Shown here: positions 8,780-18,147 of the stretch, piece after piece
Numbering within the stretch: position 1 is the stretch's first letter
How the letters are laid out: the number at the start of each line of letters is the position of its first letter
NCBI RefSeq assembly: GCF_024734665.1
Contig: NZ_CP102931.1
Span: 6,136,001 to 6,200,000 of the forward strand
Source of the DNA: Variovorax paradoxus
GTDB taxonomy: Bacteria > Pseudomonadota > Gammaproteobacteria > Burkholderiales > Burkholderiaceae_C
DNA: 64,000 bases
Direction of reading: 5' to 3'
Notes under the pieces: model-generated
The model's input: the letters and a program-made list of their open reading frames with translations, nothing else
Told to the model about the DNA's origin: nothing
Database searches by the model: none
Made by a program: the position numbers and the translations under genes

Positions 8780-9445
8780 TCACCCCTCCTCCGCAAACCC
8801 AAAGAACAGGGCTTCAAACTGCTCATCCCGAGGCAACCCAGTACAGAGCATCCGAACCCCATGCTCAGCAGCAGGATCACCCAACCAAATCGAAGCCCCC
8901 GCCAGCGGCAAAGCCAGCGATTCAACACCACTCTCACGCCCGTCAGAAGATGCACCGTCAACAAACAGCCGATGCAACACTGCATCAAACCGCAGCGCAT
9001 CCAGATCCCCATCAAGCCCTTCCAACGCAGCCTGCGTAGCATGAGCCCACCACTGCAACGCCATAGCCAGCGCCTCCCCCTGCAGTTGCCCGGAAACAGA
9101 CTGATCAAGCTCCATAGCCAGAGCAAACGGAAAGTACCGCCCCACCCCATCGACAGAAGGCATCAACACCCCAATCCACGCCTGCTCCCCCGCCACCTGC
9201 CGCCCCAACGCAAAACACCAGATAGGCGCTTCGAGATACCGCTCAGTCCAGTCCGCATGCCGATCCCGCAGCCGGGCCATGCCCCGCTGCAGCCACTGAT
9301 CCCACACAGCACGAAACGCCTCCGGCAGCCGCCGATGCGCAAAGTCCCCCATGCCCGGCAACTTGCCGAACCACCCCGGCAACGCAGTCGAGGCAAAGAG
9401 CAACGGTGAAGAAGAGGAGGCCTCGTTCACAGCCCCTCCGGACAA
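8780..9445 (-). CDS. tagF: type VI secretion-associated protein TagF
   Basis: 221 residues. The N-terminal WFGKLPGMGDFAHRRLP is the hallmark of the TagF family (DUF2094), followed by WLQRGMARLRD, APIWCFALG and GVLMPSVDGVGRYFPFALA. TagF is a post-translational repressor of T6SS firing that acts on the Fha protein in Pseudomonas aeruginosa and works together with, or independently of, the kinase pathway. Length is usual for the single-domain form; there is no fused PppA phosphatase domain. The chosen ATG overlaps the end of tssM by 19 bp. Co-occurrence with the kinase gene on the other side of the repeat supports a shared role in switching the system on and off. Confidence 0.9.
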   Translation of the reverse strand: MSGGAVNEASSSSPLLFASTALPGWFGKLPGMGDFAHRRLPEAFRAVWDQWLQRGMARLRDRHADWTERYLEAPIWCFALGRQVAGEQAWIGVLMPSVDGVGRYFPFALAMELDQSVSGQLQGEALAMALQWWAHATQAALEGLDGDLDALRFDAVLHRLFVDGASSDGRESGVESLALPLAGASIWLGDPAAEHGVRMLCTGLPRDEQFEALFFGFAEEG

Positions 9446-12400
9446 GAAAACTCCCGCAACTCACGCAAGCGAATCGGATGCTGCACGCTGTTAGTCGTCA
9501 CCTCGAAGCGCGTCTTCCGAGCACCGATCTGGAAGGTAATGAAGAACTTCTCCGGTGCATCGCCGGCTTCGAGCTGCCCGTCGTCAAGCGCCCGGAACAG
9601 CGCCCACGGCCCATCCACAGCCGCACCCGAACTGCCAGTGGTCGAAGGCGGGCTGACCTGGATGCGCACCTGGTTGCTGCCCTTCGGCCCCGGCCACTGC
9701 ACGGCCATCGGCACCACCGGTCCGTGCGCGTACTTCACGAGCTGGCCGTCGACGTCGAGGATGAACTGCGTGATGCCCGCATCCATCTCTACCGGCTTGA
9801 AGTCCAGCCGCATCGAAGGCCCACGGCCGCCGCCGCGGAAGAAGATGTCCTTGATGCGCGCGGCCCGCTCGAACTGCGCCAGCGCCTGAGTAGTGATGGC
9901 ACCGCGCTCGGCCACGGGCTTGTAGCGCCACGGCTTGGTGCTGGTGTCGACCAGCGCGGCCAGGCGCTTCTGGAAGAAGTCGTCCATCAGGCCACCAGGG
10001 CCGAACATCTGGCCGAAGTCTTCGGGCAGCACGTCGCGCTTGCTGGTGCTCACGAAGGGGTAACGGCCCGCGATGGCGCGTGCGCAGAACTCGGCCACGG
10101 GGCGCAGGTCCTGGCTCAGGTTGCCGCGCTCGGCCGTCTGTGCCTGCGCGGCGCCAGACTGGCTGAGGTTCTCGACCATCGATCGCACCGGCTCTGGCAG
10201 GCGGCCCGCGTCTGACTTGAGCTTGCCGGCCACGTCGCCGGGCGGTGGCGAGGTGCGGCCCTTCACGGCCGTGTCGACGGCGTTGAGGTACACGTACACC
10301 TCGTTGAAGAGCTTCAGCGCATCGTCGATGGGTGCAGGCTGGTTGGGGCCGCCGGCGGTGACGAGGCGGCGCAGCGACTCGAAGCGGTCGTCCACGATGC
10401 TCTCGATGCGCTTGCCCGGGGCCACCTGGCGGCCGGGGTCGCTGCCGAACAGGTCTTCCAGGCCCTTGCGCGTGTTGCGCACTGTCTCGGTCGCCTTGCT
10501 GACCACGTCCTTGTTGGCGTCGGCCGCCGGGATCAGCGTGGTCTGCTTGACCACGGCGCGCAGGAAGTTCGCAAGCGGGGAATCGACGCCCGAAAGAATG
10601 CGCGCGGTCTCGATGTTCTTCTCCAGGCCGGTGGCGCGAATCAGGCGCACGTCGGCGAGCAGTGCTTCCCACTGTTTGACGTATTCCTCCAGGTACAGGC
10701 GGCGCACGCGGTCGGTCAGCGCGCCGAGCGCGGCCACGTCGCGCAGGCGGTCGGCGGCGTTGCGGTCCTGGCCCAGCACCCACGGATCTTCGTTGGCGAG
10801 CAGGCCGGTGAGCACGGTCACTTCGTTCTGGAAGCGCTTGTGATAGCCGTCGTAGGTGAACATGCCCGGCACGCCTTCGGTCAGCGGCTTGCCGCTGATG
10901 CGTTCGAACACCAGCGGGCCCGAGGGGCCGGTGGCGGTGGCCACGCTGAAAGCCGGAATGTCCTTGGTGGCGCGCTGGCGCTTCAGGCGGCTGAACACAC
11001 GCTGCTCCAGCGGGTAGCTCGCGAGCACGGCGCGCACGCTGCGCACCAGGTTCTCGTCCATCTTCAGCGGCGAGCGCGGCGGGCCCTGGGCAATGAGCAC
11101 GTCGAGCTGGTCTTCGAGCGCCTTGCGCTGGTCTTCGGGAATGCCGCGGTCGAGGTTGCGCGACCAGTCGAGCGTGATCCAGGCCTTCAGGGCCTCGGCG
11201 TCGAAGTGCTCGGGCTGGTAGAGCATCAGGTAGCTCTTGAGCGCCTCGTACGTGTACTCGAGGTTGTCCTTCTGCGCGGTGCGCAGCTGGTCTTCGATGC
11301 GCTTGGCGATCTGCGGCAGGAAGGCGTCGTTGAGCGCGCGCTGGTGCGTGAGCATCGCGGCGGCATCGAGCTTGTCGCCCTGGTAGAGGCCCAGCGTCAT
11401 CGACAGCGGCTCGTCGCCCTGATGGTTGTCGGGCGTCTTCCAGATGTCGCGCAGGCTCTGCAGCACGGGCGCGACCTCGACCAGGTTCTGCACGCGCGCG
11501 GGCAGCGCCGCAAGGTTCTGCTTGGCGGGCTCGACGCGGGCCTCGACCGACTTCAGGTAGTTCATGTTCTGCAGCGTGCTGTAGCCCCAGGCCGCGAGCA
11601 GGCCGACGGTGACGAGTGTCATCGCCGTCACGCCGATCACGCGCAGCGTGTGGCGGCGGCGCTCCAGCTTCACGTCGGCGCCGGCCAGGCGCTGCTCGGG
11701 GAACACCACCTCGCGCAGCAGCGAGGTAAGAAAGTAGCTGCGCCCGCTCGACTTCTGCGGCGCGAGCATCGCGCGCTCGATGCCGAAGCTGCGCGCAAGG
11801 CTGCCCATCACGCGGTCGATCGGGCTGCCCTCCTGCGTGCCGCTGGTGAAGTACACGCCGCGCACCCACGGCGGCTGCGCAAAGCGCGAGCCGGTGAACA
11901 CTTGTTCGAGCAGGTCGGACAGCAGCGAGCCGATGGAGCCGAACTGCGCCGGAAAACCGAAGATGGCGGCGCGGCGCGTGCCGTCGGTCTCGCGCTGCAT
12001 GCGCGCGATGAGGCCGTCGTTCACGCGGTTGTGCAGCAGCGCGAACTCGCGATTGAAGGCCGTGGAAAGGCCCTTCTCTTCCAGCTGCACGTTCTCGTTG
12101 GCCGGCAGCGTGAAGCCGAACACTTGTGCGCGCTGCTCCTTGCCGAGGTCGTCGAAGTAGTCGGTGAAGCCGTACAGCAGGTCGCTCTTGGTGACGAGCA
12201 CATACACCGGCAGGCGCGTGGTGAGCTTGCTGTCGAGTTCGAGCAGGCGCGCACGAATCGAGGCCGCAAGCTGCGTGCGCGCCTCGGGGCCCTGGCTCAG
12301 CAGGTCGGCCACGCTCACGGTGAGGAACACGCCGTTCAGCGGACGGCGCGGGCGCGCCTTCTTCAGCAGGCCCAGGAAGCCTTCCCATGCGCTCTTGTCT

Positions 12401-13029
12401 TCCGATTGGTGGCTGTCCTGCGTGGTGTAGCGCCCGGCGGTGTCGATGAGCACGGCCTCGTCGGTGAACCACCAGTCGCAGTTGCGCGTGCCGCCCACGC
12501 CGCGGATGGCGCCGGGGCCGAACTTCTCGGCGAGCGGGAAGCTCAGGCCCGAGTTGACCAGCGCCGTGGTCTTGCCCGCGCCCGGCGCGCCGATGAAGAC
12601 GTACCACGGCAGGTCGTACAGGTAGCTACCGCCCGAGATCGACATCCAGTCGCGCCAGCCCGGCTTCTTGCCGGCGGCATGCAGGCGCATCTGCTTGAGC
12701 GTGGCCACGGCTTCGCTGAAGCGCGTGTCGAGGATCTTCTGCTCGCCGTTGACGGGTGCGTCGGTCTTCGCGGCCGGCGCCTTCATGAGGCCGTCGGTCA
12801 AATGCTGGCTCGCACGGCGCGCGCGCCAGCGGCGGTACAGCGCGCGCAGCACCACGATGAGCACGATGACGCCGATGACGATGGCGCGCGTCATTTCGCT
12901 TTCGAGCGGCGCGAGCGAGCCGATCTTCACCAGCGGGCCGATCCACCAGATCAGCAGCGCGACGACGATCAGCGCGAGCAGTGTCAGCAGCAGCGGGCTG
13001 AACAGGAAGCCGAAGATTTTCTTGATCAT
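9427..13029 (-). CDS. tssM: T6SS membrane-complex protein TssM (IcmF/VasK)
   Basis: 1200 residues, normal for TssM. Start is the ATG of MIKKIFGF, overlapping the tssL stop as ATGA; the frame is open further upstream inside tssL. Two membrane helices lie at about 8-30 and 46-64, then a cytoplasmic NTPase domain with Walker A GAPGAGKTT (147-155) and the DTAGRY motif, then a third membrane helix at about 460-480 (TAMTLVTVGLLAAWGYS) and a long periplasmic part ending in the beta-rich IcmF C-terminal domain. With TssJ and TssL it forms the trans-envelope channel. Walker A is intact, so this TssM should bind nucleotide. Confidence 0.97.
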   Translation of the reverse strand: MIKKIFGFLFSPLLLTLLALIVVALLIWWIGPLVKIGSLAPLESEMTRAIVIGVIVLIVVLRALYRRWRARRASQHLTDGLMKAPAAKTDAPVNGEQKILDTRFSEAVATLKQMRLHAAGKKPGWRDWMSISGGSYLYDLPWYVFIGAPGAGKTTALVNSGLSFPLAEKFGPGAIRGVGGTRNCDWWFTDEAVLIDTAGRYTTQDSHQSEDKSAWEGFLGLLKKARPRRPLNGVFLTVSVADLLSQGPEARTQLAASIRARLLELDSKLTTRLPVYVLVTKSDLLYGFTDYFDDLGKEQRAQVFGFTLPANENVQLEEKGLSTAFNREFALLHNRVNDGLIARMQRETDGTRRAAIFGFPAQFGSIGSLLSDLLEQVFTGSRFAQPPWVRGVYFTSGTQEGSPIDRVMGSLARSFGIERAMLAPQKSSGRSYFLTSLLREVVFPEQRLAGADVKLERRRHTLRVIGVTAMTLVTVGLLAAWGYSTLQNMNYLKSVEARVEPAKQNLAALPARVQNLVEVAPVLQSLRDIWKTPDNHQGDEPLSMTLGLYQGDKLDAAAMLTHQRALNDAFLPQIAKRIEDQLRTAQKDNLEYTYEALKSYLMLYQPEHFDAEALKAWITLDWSRNLDRGIPEDQRKALEDQLDVLIAQGPPRSPLKMDENLVRSVRAVLASYPLEQRVFSRLKRQRATKDIPAFSVATATGPSGPLVFERISGKPLTEGVPGMFTYDGYHKRFQNEVTVLTGLLANEDPWVLGQDRNAADRLRDVAALGALTDRVRRLYLEEYVKQWEALLADVRLIRATGLEKNIETARILSGVDSPLANFLRAVVKQTTLIPAADANKDVVSKATETVRNTRKGLEDLFGSDPGRQVAPGKRIESIVDDRFESLRRLVTAGGPNQPAPIDDALKLFNEVYVYLNAVDTAVKGRTSPPPGDVAGKLKSDAGRLPEPVRSMVENLSQSGAAQAQTAERGNLSQDLRPVAEFCARAIAGRYPFVSTSKRDVLPEDFGQMFGPGGLMDDFFQKRLAALVDTSTKPWRYKPVAERGAITTQALAQFERAARIKDIFFRGGGRGPSMRLDFKPVEMDAGITQFILDVDGQLVKYAHGPVVPMAVQWPGPKGSNQVRIQVSPPSTTGSSGAAVDGPWALFRALDDGQLEAGDAPEKFFITFQIGARKTRFEVTTNSVQHPIRLRELREFSCPEGL

Positions 13030-14375
13030 TTCGTCGCTCCTGGTGCGGGAGCAGCCGGCGCGGCGGCAGCGAGCCGATCGGGTTCGGTCAGCAGCACGAT
13101 GTCGACGCGGCGGTTCTTCGCGCGGTTGGCCGGCGTGTCGTTGGCGGCGACGGGCTCGGCGTCTGCCTTGCCGTCGGAGCGCATGCGCGCGGGGTCGACC
13201 AGCGTTGTCAGCGCGCCCTTCACCGCATCGGCGCGCGCGGCCGAGAGGTGCCAGTTGGAGGGATAGCGCAGCGAGCGGATCGGCTGGTTGTCCGAGTGGC
13301 CGGTGATCAGCACCTCGCCCTTCACCTCGGCCAGCGCCTGGCCGATGCGGCGCAGCACGGGCAGCGACTGCGCCATCGGCTCGGCGCTGCCGGAGCCGAA
13401 GAAGGAGTCGCCGCGCAGGCGCACCACGCTGCGGTCGGCCTCGTCGGTCACCGTGACCAGGCCCTGCTTGATCTCGGGTTCGAGAAAGCGTGCGAGGCGC
13501 GGCGTCTTCGCCGGCAAGGCGGGCGGCGCGATCTGGATGTTGGGCGCACGCAGGCTCGACACCGCGGCGTAGGTGGTGTCGGAGCGGTAGTTGAGCGTGA
13601 GCCGCAGGCCGAACCACGCGAGCGCGAGCAACAGCGCAAAGCCGGCCGCGAACACCCACAGCGGCAGCGACTCGCGCAGCCGCACCGTGCCCGCGCCCTG
13701 CCCGCGCCAGTGCGGAGAAAGCTCGGGCTCCACGGCCGGGCGGTCTTTCGCGATCAGGTCGGCGAGGCGCTGGCGCACCGAGTCAAGCTGCGCGCGGCCG
13801 TTGTCGACCACGCGGTAGCGGCCTTCGAAGCCGAGCGCGAGCACGCTGTAGATCAGCTCCAGCAGCTGGCGGTGCGTGGGCACGTCCTGCGCGAGCTTGG
13901 CGAGCAGCTGGAAGACTTTTTCGCCGCCCCAGGTTTCGTTGTGGAACTGCACCAGCAGGCTCTGCTTGTTCCAGCCGGCCTGCACGCCCCAGGGCGTGTT
14001 GGCCACGGCTTCGTCGAGCGCGGTGCACAGCACGTAGCGCGCGGCGAGCACCGATTCATTGCTGACGCCAGCGCGCCGCGCATTGGCGTCGAACTGATTG
14101 ACAGCATCGGCAGTGGAGGCGCGCAGCGCCGGCACGTTGGGCGGCTGCGCAAGGTTGCGCAGCTTGCCGATCAACACCAGTAGCTTGCCGGCGGCCGACA
14201 CCAGCGGGTTGAGCAGGCCGAGCTCGCCGACGTCGGCGGCCGGTGTGGGATCGGCACCGCCGAAGAAAGGCGCCGGTGCCGGCGCGGGCGGCGTGCCACC
14301 GGGCGTGCGCGGCTTGGGCTTGATGACCGTGCGTTCCGACTCGAAGGCGGCGAAGGGGTCGGGAGGTGTGCTCAT
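13026..14375 (-). CDS. tssL: T6SS membrane-complex protein TssL (DotU) with peptidoglycan-binding OmpA tail
   Basis: 449 residues. A proline-rich N-terminus precedes the cytoplasmic DotU domain (NPLVSAAGKLL, YVLCTALDEAVANTPWG, WNKQSLLVQFHNETWGGEKVF, LLELIYSVLALGFEGRYR), then one membrane helix at about 239-259, then a periplasmic OmpA-like domain at about 325-440 with ITGHSDNQPI and NRRVDIVL. The OmpA domain anchors the complex to peptidoglycan; in systems without it a separate TagL does this. Lies between tssK and tssM; stop overlaps the tssM start. Confidence 0.95.
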   Translation of the reverse strand: MSTPPDPFAAFESERTVIKPKPRTPGGTPPAPAPAPFFGGADPTPAADVGELGLLNPLVSAAGKLLVLIGKLRNLAQPPNVPALRASTADAVNQFDANARRAGVSNESVLAARYVLCTALDEAVANTPWGVQAGWNKQSLLVQFHNETWGGEKVFQLLAKLAQDVPTHRQLLELIYSVLALGFEGRYRVVDNGRAQLDSVRQRLADLIAKDRPAVEPELSPHWRGQGAGTVRLRESLPLWVFAAGFALLLALAWFGLRLTLNYRSDTTYAAVSSLRAPNIQIAPPALPAKTPRLARFLEPEIKQGLVTVTDEADRSVVRLRGDSFFGSGSAEPMAQSLPVLRRIGQALAEVKGEVLITGHSDNQPIRSLRYPSNWHLSAARADAVKGALTTLVDPARMRSDGKADAEPVAANDTPANRAKNRRVDIVLLTEPDRLAAAAPAAPAPGATK

Positions 14376-14406
14376 GATGGTGTTCCGTTTCCGTCAGCCC
14401 ATGTGG

Positions 14407-15738
14407 CTAGGAACGAATGGCCCAGAACGCGAGGTCCAAGCCGGGGAAGTCGCCCGCGATATGCATCGCGATGCCGCCGGATTGCTCGAGCTGGCGCCAC
14501 AGGTCGCTGTTGCGCGTTTCGAGTTCGAAGTAGTTGGCGCCGGTGTGGAAGGGAATCTGCCGCGGCGCGACCGGCATCGGCGTGAGCGTGACGCCCGGCA
14601 GCGCAAGGTTCACCAGATCGCGAATGCGCTCGACCGGACCGATCTTCACCTGCGTGGGGAAGCGCGCGCGCAGCGCTTCGCTGGGCATGTTCGCGTTCAC
14701 CGCGAGCACGAAGGTCGCCTTGCGCTGCAGTTCCACGTCCGTCACCATCGCCACGCGCACACCGTGCTTGCGGTCATGCAGCTCGATGCGGATGGCCGAT
14801 TGCTCGAACACCATCGAGAGGCTGCGACGCAGGTCGTCCATCACCGGGCGGAAGCTCAGCGCAAGGTCGTCGTGGATGTAGGGGCCGAAGCGCGCGACGC
14901 GGCGCGAGTCGCGAAAGCTCGAAAGGTCGCCGGCCAGCCCGAGGGCATGTTCGAAGAAATGCTGCGGGTGCAGCATCGCGCTCTTTGCCAGGTGCGCGAA
15001 GATGGCTTCGTTGCGGTTCACGGCCTGCAGCAGCATGAAGTCGGCGATCTCGGCCACGCCGCCGGTGCCGCCCTGCGTCATGCGGCCCGCCAGCGCTTCG
15101 CCGCGCTGGCGCAGCAGCCCCAGCAGTTCGTCGAGCCAGGCGCGAATGACGGCATGGCCGGCCACGTCGAGCAGCGGCGGCAGCATGGCGCGGTCGAGCT
15201 GCACCTGGTTGTCGACGCGGCGCTCGACCACGCGGGCAACGCCGATGGTGGTCCAGGCGTCGGTGGCTTCGCCGGCACGCATCAGGCGCGTGTGGAGCTG
15301 GCCCAGTTGCAGCATCGCCGTGCGCTCGCCGGCGGTGTTCGAATCGGGCACTTCGGATTCGAGCACGCGGTGGCGCACCAGCTCTTCATATTCTTCGGCG
15401 TCGGCCTCGCGCGCACCGGCGCGGCGCAGCGGCAGTGCGAGCACCACGGCCTCGTCGCGCATGGACGAAGGAATGTCGATGGGCTCGGGCAGCGGGTCGA
15501 CCGCCGGCATGTCGAAGACCGTACCGTCGCCGAAGATGCCGACCGCCCGCACCAGCGCCAGCTTGCCCAGCGTGAGCGCAGCGGCGTCGATCTCCAGCTC
15601 GGCAAAGCCCCAGGCGTAGGGGGTGGTCGAACGCAGAAGCACATGCCTCGCATGATCGGCATGACGCTCGCTCTGCTGCAGGTGCTGAGGCTGCAACAGC
15701 ATCCCCTCGCTCCAGACCACTTTTGTTCGCCAACTCAT
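14407..15738 (-). CDS. tssK: T6SS baseplate protein TssK
   Basis: 443 residues starting MSWRTKVVWSEGMLLQPQHLQQ, the conserved TssK N-terminus. TssK trimers join the baseplate wedge (TssEFG) to the TssLM membrane complex. Other family features are ATPYAWGFAELEID-like sequence near residue 40, EHRFLLRQ-type helices and a C-terminal receptor-binding half ending FWAI. It is the first T6SS gene in the window, so the promoter of the tssK-tssL-tssM-tagF unit should lie in the 154 bp upstream. A 23-codon N-terminal extension is open but lacks family support and is not used. Confidence 0.95.
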   Translation of the reverse strand: MSWRTKVVWSEGMLLQPQHLQQSERHADHARHVLLRSTTPYAWGFAELEIDAAALTLGKLALVRAVGIFGDGTVFDMPAVDPLPEPIDIPSSMRDEAVVLALPLRRAGAREADAEEYEELVRHRVLESEVPDSNTAGERTAMLQLGQLHTRLMRAGEATDAWTTIGVARVVERRVDNQVQLDRAMLPPLLDVAGHAVIRAWLDELLGLLRQRGEALAGRMTQGGTGGVAEIADFMLLQAVNRNEAIFAHLAKSAMLHPQHFFEHALGLAGDLSSFRDSRRVARFGPYIHDDLALSFRPVMDDLRRSLSMVFEQSAIRIELHDRKHGVRVAMVTDVELQRKATFVLAVNANMPSEALRARFPTQVKIGPVERIRDLVNLALPGVTLTPMPVAPRQIPFHTGANYFELETRNSDLWRQLEQSGGIAMHIAGDFPGLDLAFWAIRS

Positions 15739-15818
15739 CCGCACTCCGTCAACGGCAAGGGTGCCTGAAAGAAACACGAAGTTTCCGGCGCGGGGGACGG
15801 GAGGCAAATCCGCCTTAA

Positions 15819-15842
15819 GGCCTAGCTAATGGCCTAGGCGGG
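15819..15842 (-). promoter_or_regulatory. direct-repeat element upstream of tssK
   Basis: On the minus strand, TAGGCC occurs twice (15836-15831 and 15824-15819) separated by 6 nt, with a further CTTAAGGCC beside it. The whole segment is flanked by AAATCC and its complement, so it can also fold as an imperfect hairpin and might end transcription of the upstream PhnD-like gene. It lies about 81-104 bp before the tssK ATG. A very similar element occurs at 34458-34483 before the CHAT gene: 20 of 24 positions match once a 2-nt gap is allowed. Regulatory role is inference. Confidence 0.35.
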
Positions 15843-15892
15843 GGGATTTGGAGCTACGGCGAAGGGACTAGGTTGAGAGTCGAACCCGGCGT

Positions 15893-16951
15893 TCAGCGCG
15901 CCGGAGCCACGCGCAGGATCTCGACCTGCTCCGCGTACGTCTTCTCGATGCGCTGCAGCCGCTGTTCGCGCGCCGCGTCGTTGACCCACGAGGCGGCCAT
16001 GGCGCGCTGCCTGCCCAGCTGATGCTCCAGCCGCGCCTCCGGCAGCAGTGCGCTGTCGTCGGCCGCAACGTAGCCGTAGGCCGCGCGCAGGGTCTTGAGC
16101 ACTTCGCGCTCGGCGTCCGCGCGCGGTCCCTTGCCCTTGCCGTAGCCGGTCAGGAAGTTCTGCAGCCGCGCCTGGAACTCGGGCGGAAAGTCGCGCCGCA
16201 CCACCATCGGCGCGCCGGGCGGCGGCTCCGATTGCCACACCACCTGCAGCCGCTCGGCCTCCACCGGGAACTGCTGGCGAAAGCGCTCCAGGTCGGTGGT
16301 GTTGTTGGTGGCCACGTCGGCGTCGCCGTTGGCCACGGCCAGTGCGGTGGCCTGGTGGGTGCCGACGAATTCGCTGCGAAAGCGCGTCTCCATCTCGATG
16401 TTGTTCGGCAGGAAGAGCTGGCTCTGCGGCACGATGAAGCCAGTGACCGAACGGCTGTCGCCGCGCGCGAGCCGCCATTTCTCCGGCTGCGCGAGCACGC
16501 CTTCGAGGGTGTTGAGCGGCCCGGCCTTGCGCACCAGCAGCACGGCGCGGTGCTCGGGCACGCTGGGGTGCCGGGCGATCTGCGCCACCACCTTCATGCG
16601 CCGCTGCATCACGGCGTCGAGCGCCATCTTGGCCGAGAGGAAGGCCATGTCGATCTCGTCGCGGCCGATGGCACGGTCGAGCTCTTCGTACGTCGGCACC
16701 GAATAGGCGCTCACCGGAATGCCGAGGCTGCGGCTCATGTCGGCCATGAGCGGGGTCCACAACGCGCGCGATTCGACGGTGCCGCCCAGCGGCAGCACGC
16801 CGAAGCGGATCATCCTGATCGGCACTGGCGCGGCCTTCTCTGCTGTCTTCTCGGATGATGCGGCGGCCCCCTGCGCCATGGCCGGCAGCGGCCCGGCCAG
16901 CATGGCGGCGAAGGCCAGCACCAGCACGGCAGCCACGCGCCAAGGCTTCAT
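15893..16951 (-). CDS. PhnD-like periplasmic substrate-binding protein (copy 2)
   Basis: 352 residues. The signal peptide (VLAFAAMLAGPLPAMAQG) is followed by the phosphate/phosphonate-binding PhnD-like fold: RFGVLPLGGTVESR, AYSVPTYEELDRAI, MAFLSAKMAL, then TGFIVPQSQLF, ADVATNNTTDLERF and a C-terminal helix region. It is a close paralogue of the gene just upstream, aligning along its whole length with the same motif order, so a tandem duplication is likely. ATGA overlap with that gene at 16951. No permease or ATPase gene accompanies the pair. The divergent hybrid kinase suggests that these proteins present a ligand to a sensor rather than feed a transporter, as TorT does for TorS; the ligand cannot be told from sequence. 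Confidence 0.8.
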   Translation of the reverse strand: MKPWRVAAVLVLAFAAMLAGPLPAMAQGAAASSEKTAEKAAPVPIRMIRFGVLPLGGTVESRALWTPLMADMSRSLGIPVSAYSVPTYEELDRAIGRDEIDMAFLSAKMALDAVMQRRMKVVAQIARHPSVPEHRAVLLVRKAGPLNTLEGVLAQPEKWRLARGDSRSVTGFIVPQSQLFLPNNIEMETRFRSEFVGTHQATALAVANGDADVATNNTTDLERFRQQFPVEAERLQVVWQSEPPPGAPMVVRRDFPPEFQARLQNFLTGYGKGKGPRADAEREVLKTLRAAYGYVAADDSALLPEARLEHQLGRQRAMAASWVNDAAREQRLQRIEKTYAEQVEILRVAPAR

Positions 16952-17985
16952 CACGGCGTCACGTCCTTGAGCACGCTGACCTGCTCGGCGTAGCCGCTCT
17001 CGATGCGCTGCAGGCGGGCTTCGCGCGCGGCGTCGTTCACCCATTGCGCGGTCATGGCGTTCTGTTTGGCGAGCTGGTAGGCCAGCTTGGCCGCGGGCTG
17101 CAGCGAGCTGTTGTCGGCAGCCACGAAGCCGGCCAGGTCGTGCAGCGACTTGAGCACCAGGCGCTCGGCGTCGCCGCGCGGCCCCTTGGCGCGACCGTAG
17201 CCGGTCAGGAAGGCCTGCACGCGCTTGCGCAGCTCGGGCGTGTATTCGCGGCGCACCACGATCTGCGCGTGCGGGATCAGGTCCGACTCCCACAGCACCT
17301 GCAGCCGCTCGGTCTCGGCCGGAAAGCGCAGCTTGAAGCGCTCGAAGTCGGCCGTGTTGTTGGTGGCCACGTCGGCTTCGCTGTTGGCCACGGCCAGTGC
17401 GTTGGCCTGGTGGGTGCCCACGATCTCGCTGCGAAAGCGCGTCTCCATCGCGATGTGGTTCGGCAGGAAGAGTTGCAGCTGGGGCACGATGAAGCCCGAC
17501 ACCGACTGCTTCTCTCCGCGCGCCAGCCGCCAGCGCTCGGGCTGGTCGAGCATGTTCTTCAGCGAGTTGAAGGGCGGCGCCTTGCGCGCCAGCAGCAGCG
17601 CGCGGTAGCCGGGCAGCCCGTCGTGCCGCACCACCTGCGCCACCACCTTCATGCGCCGCTGGGTCACGGCGTCGAGCGCCATCTTTCCGGACAGGAAAGC
17701 CATGTCGACCTCGTCGCGCTGGATGGCCTGCTCCAGCGCCTCGTACGAGTTGACCGACAGCACGCTCACCGGGCGGTTGATGGCGCGGCTCAGTTCGGCC
17801 AGCAGCGGGTCCCAGTCGCTGCGCGACTCGAAGGCGCCTCCGAGCGGCAGGATGCCGAAGCGCACCGGCCCGTCCAGCGGGCTGGCCTGGGCCGCGGCCC
17901 ACAGCGGAAAGCCCATGAGCAAGGCCAGTGCCGCCGTACGGAGGGCACCCGGGAAATCGACGAATCGGCGCATGAAAGCCTGCAT
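16951..17985 (-). CDS. PhnD-like periplasmic substrate-binding protein (copy 1)
   Basis: 344 residues from the ATG at 17985 (MQAFMRRF); the frame is open 22 codons further, but a signal peptide fits only near here, and an ATG at 17973 (MRRFVDF) is an equally good start. After the signal peptide (ALALLMGFPLWAAAQA) come RFGILPLGGAFESR, SVNSYEALEQAI, MAFLSGKMAL, VSGFIVPQLQLFLP, ADVATNNTADFERF. Same fold and probable role as the following gene. It shares a divergent intergenic region with the hybrid kinase at 18148, so the binding proteins and the kinase may be regulated together. Confidence 0.8.
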   Translation of the reverse strand: MQAFMRRFVDFPGALRTAALALLMGFPLWAAAQASPLDGPVRFGILPLGGAFESRSDWDPLLAELSRAINRPVSVLSVNSYEALEQAIQRDEVDMAFLSGKMALDAVTQRRMKVVAQVVRHDGLPGYRALLLARKAPPFNSLKNMLDQPERWRLARGEKQSVSGFIVPQLQLFLPNHIAMETRFRSEIVGTHQANALAVANSEADVATNNTADFERFKLRFPAETERLQVLWESDLIPHAQIVVRREYTPELRKRVQAFLTGYGRAKGPRGDAERLVLKSLHDLAGFVAADNSSLQPAAKLAYQLAKQNAMTAQWVNDAAREARLQRIESGYAEQVSVLKDVTP

Positions 17986-18059
17986 TTCTGGACCTAAAGA
18001 GATAGGGCCGTTGCGCACCGGCGGGTCTAACATGGGCAGCGCGGACGCCATTAAATATC

Positions 18060-18073
18060 AATTGCAAGCAATT
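18060..18073. promoter_or_regulatory. AT-rich inverted repeat in the divergent promoter region
   Basis: AATTGC and GCAATT separated by 2 nt, in an AT-rich patch between the PhnD-like gene (start 17985) and the kinase gene (start 18148). The surrounding sequence is GC-rich, so the patch stands out. It may be a regulator-binding site or part of promoter DNA for either direction. Confidence 0.3.
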
Positions 18074-18147
18074 TTTGTGATGTTTTTCCTGTCTTTCCAG
18101 TTCCGGACCGCCCCCCCAAGCTCGGCGCCCATGCGTCCGATGCCCCC

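Noticed and set aside
8172..8783. Open frames of 190-300 codons within the inverted repeat
   Set aside because: They exist in both directions and only translate the repeat arms; no family, and the arms would encode related peptides on both strands.
10840..13266. An 808-codon open frame antisense to tssM
   Set aside because: Same GC-rich shadow effect; tssM motifs are unambiguous. Likewise the long frames opposite tpsB/CHAT (30371-34321) and opposite the caspase gene (986-3151).
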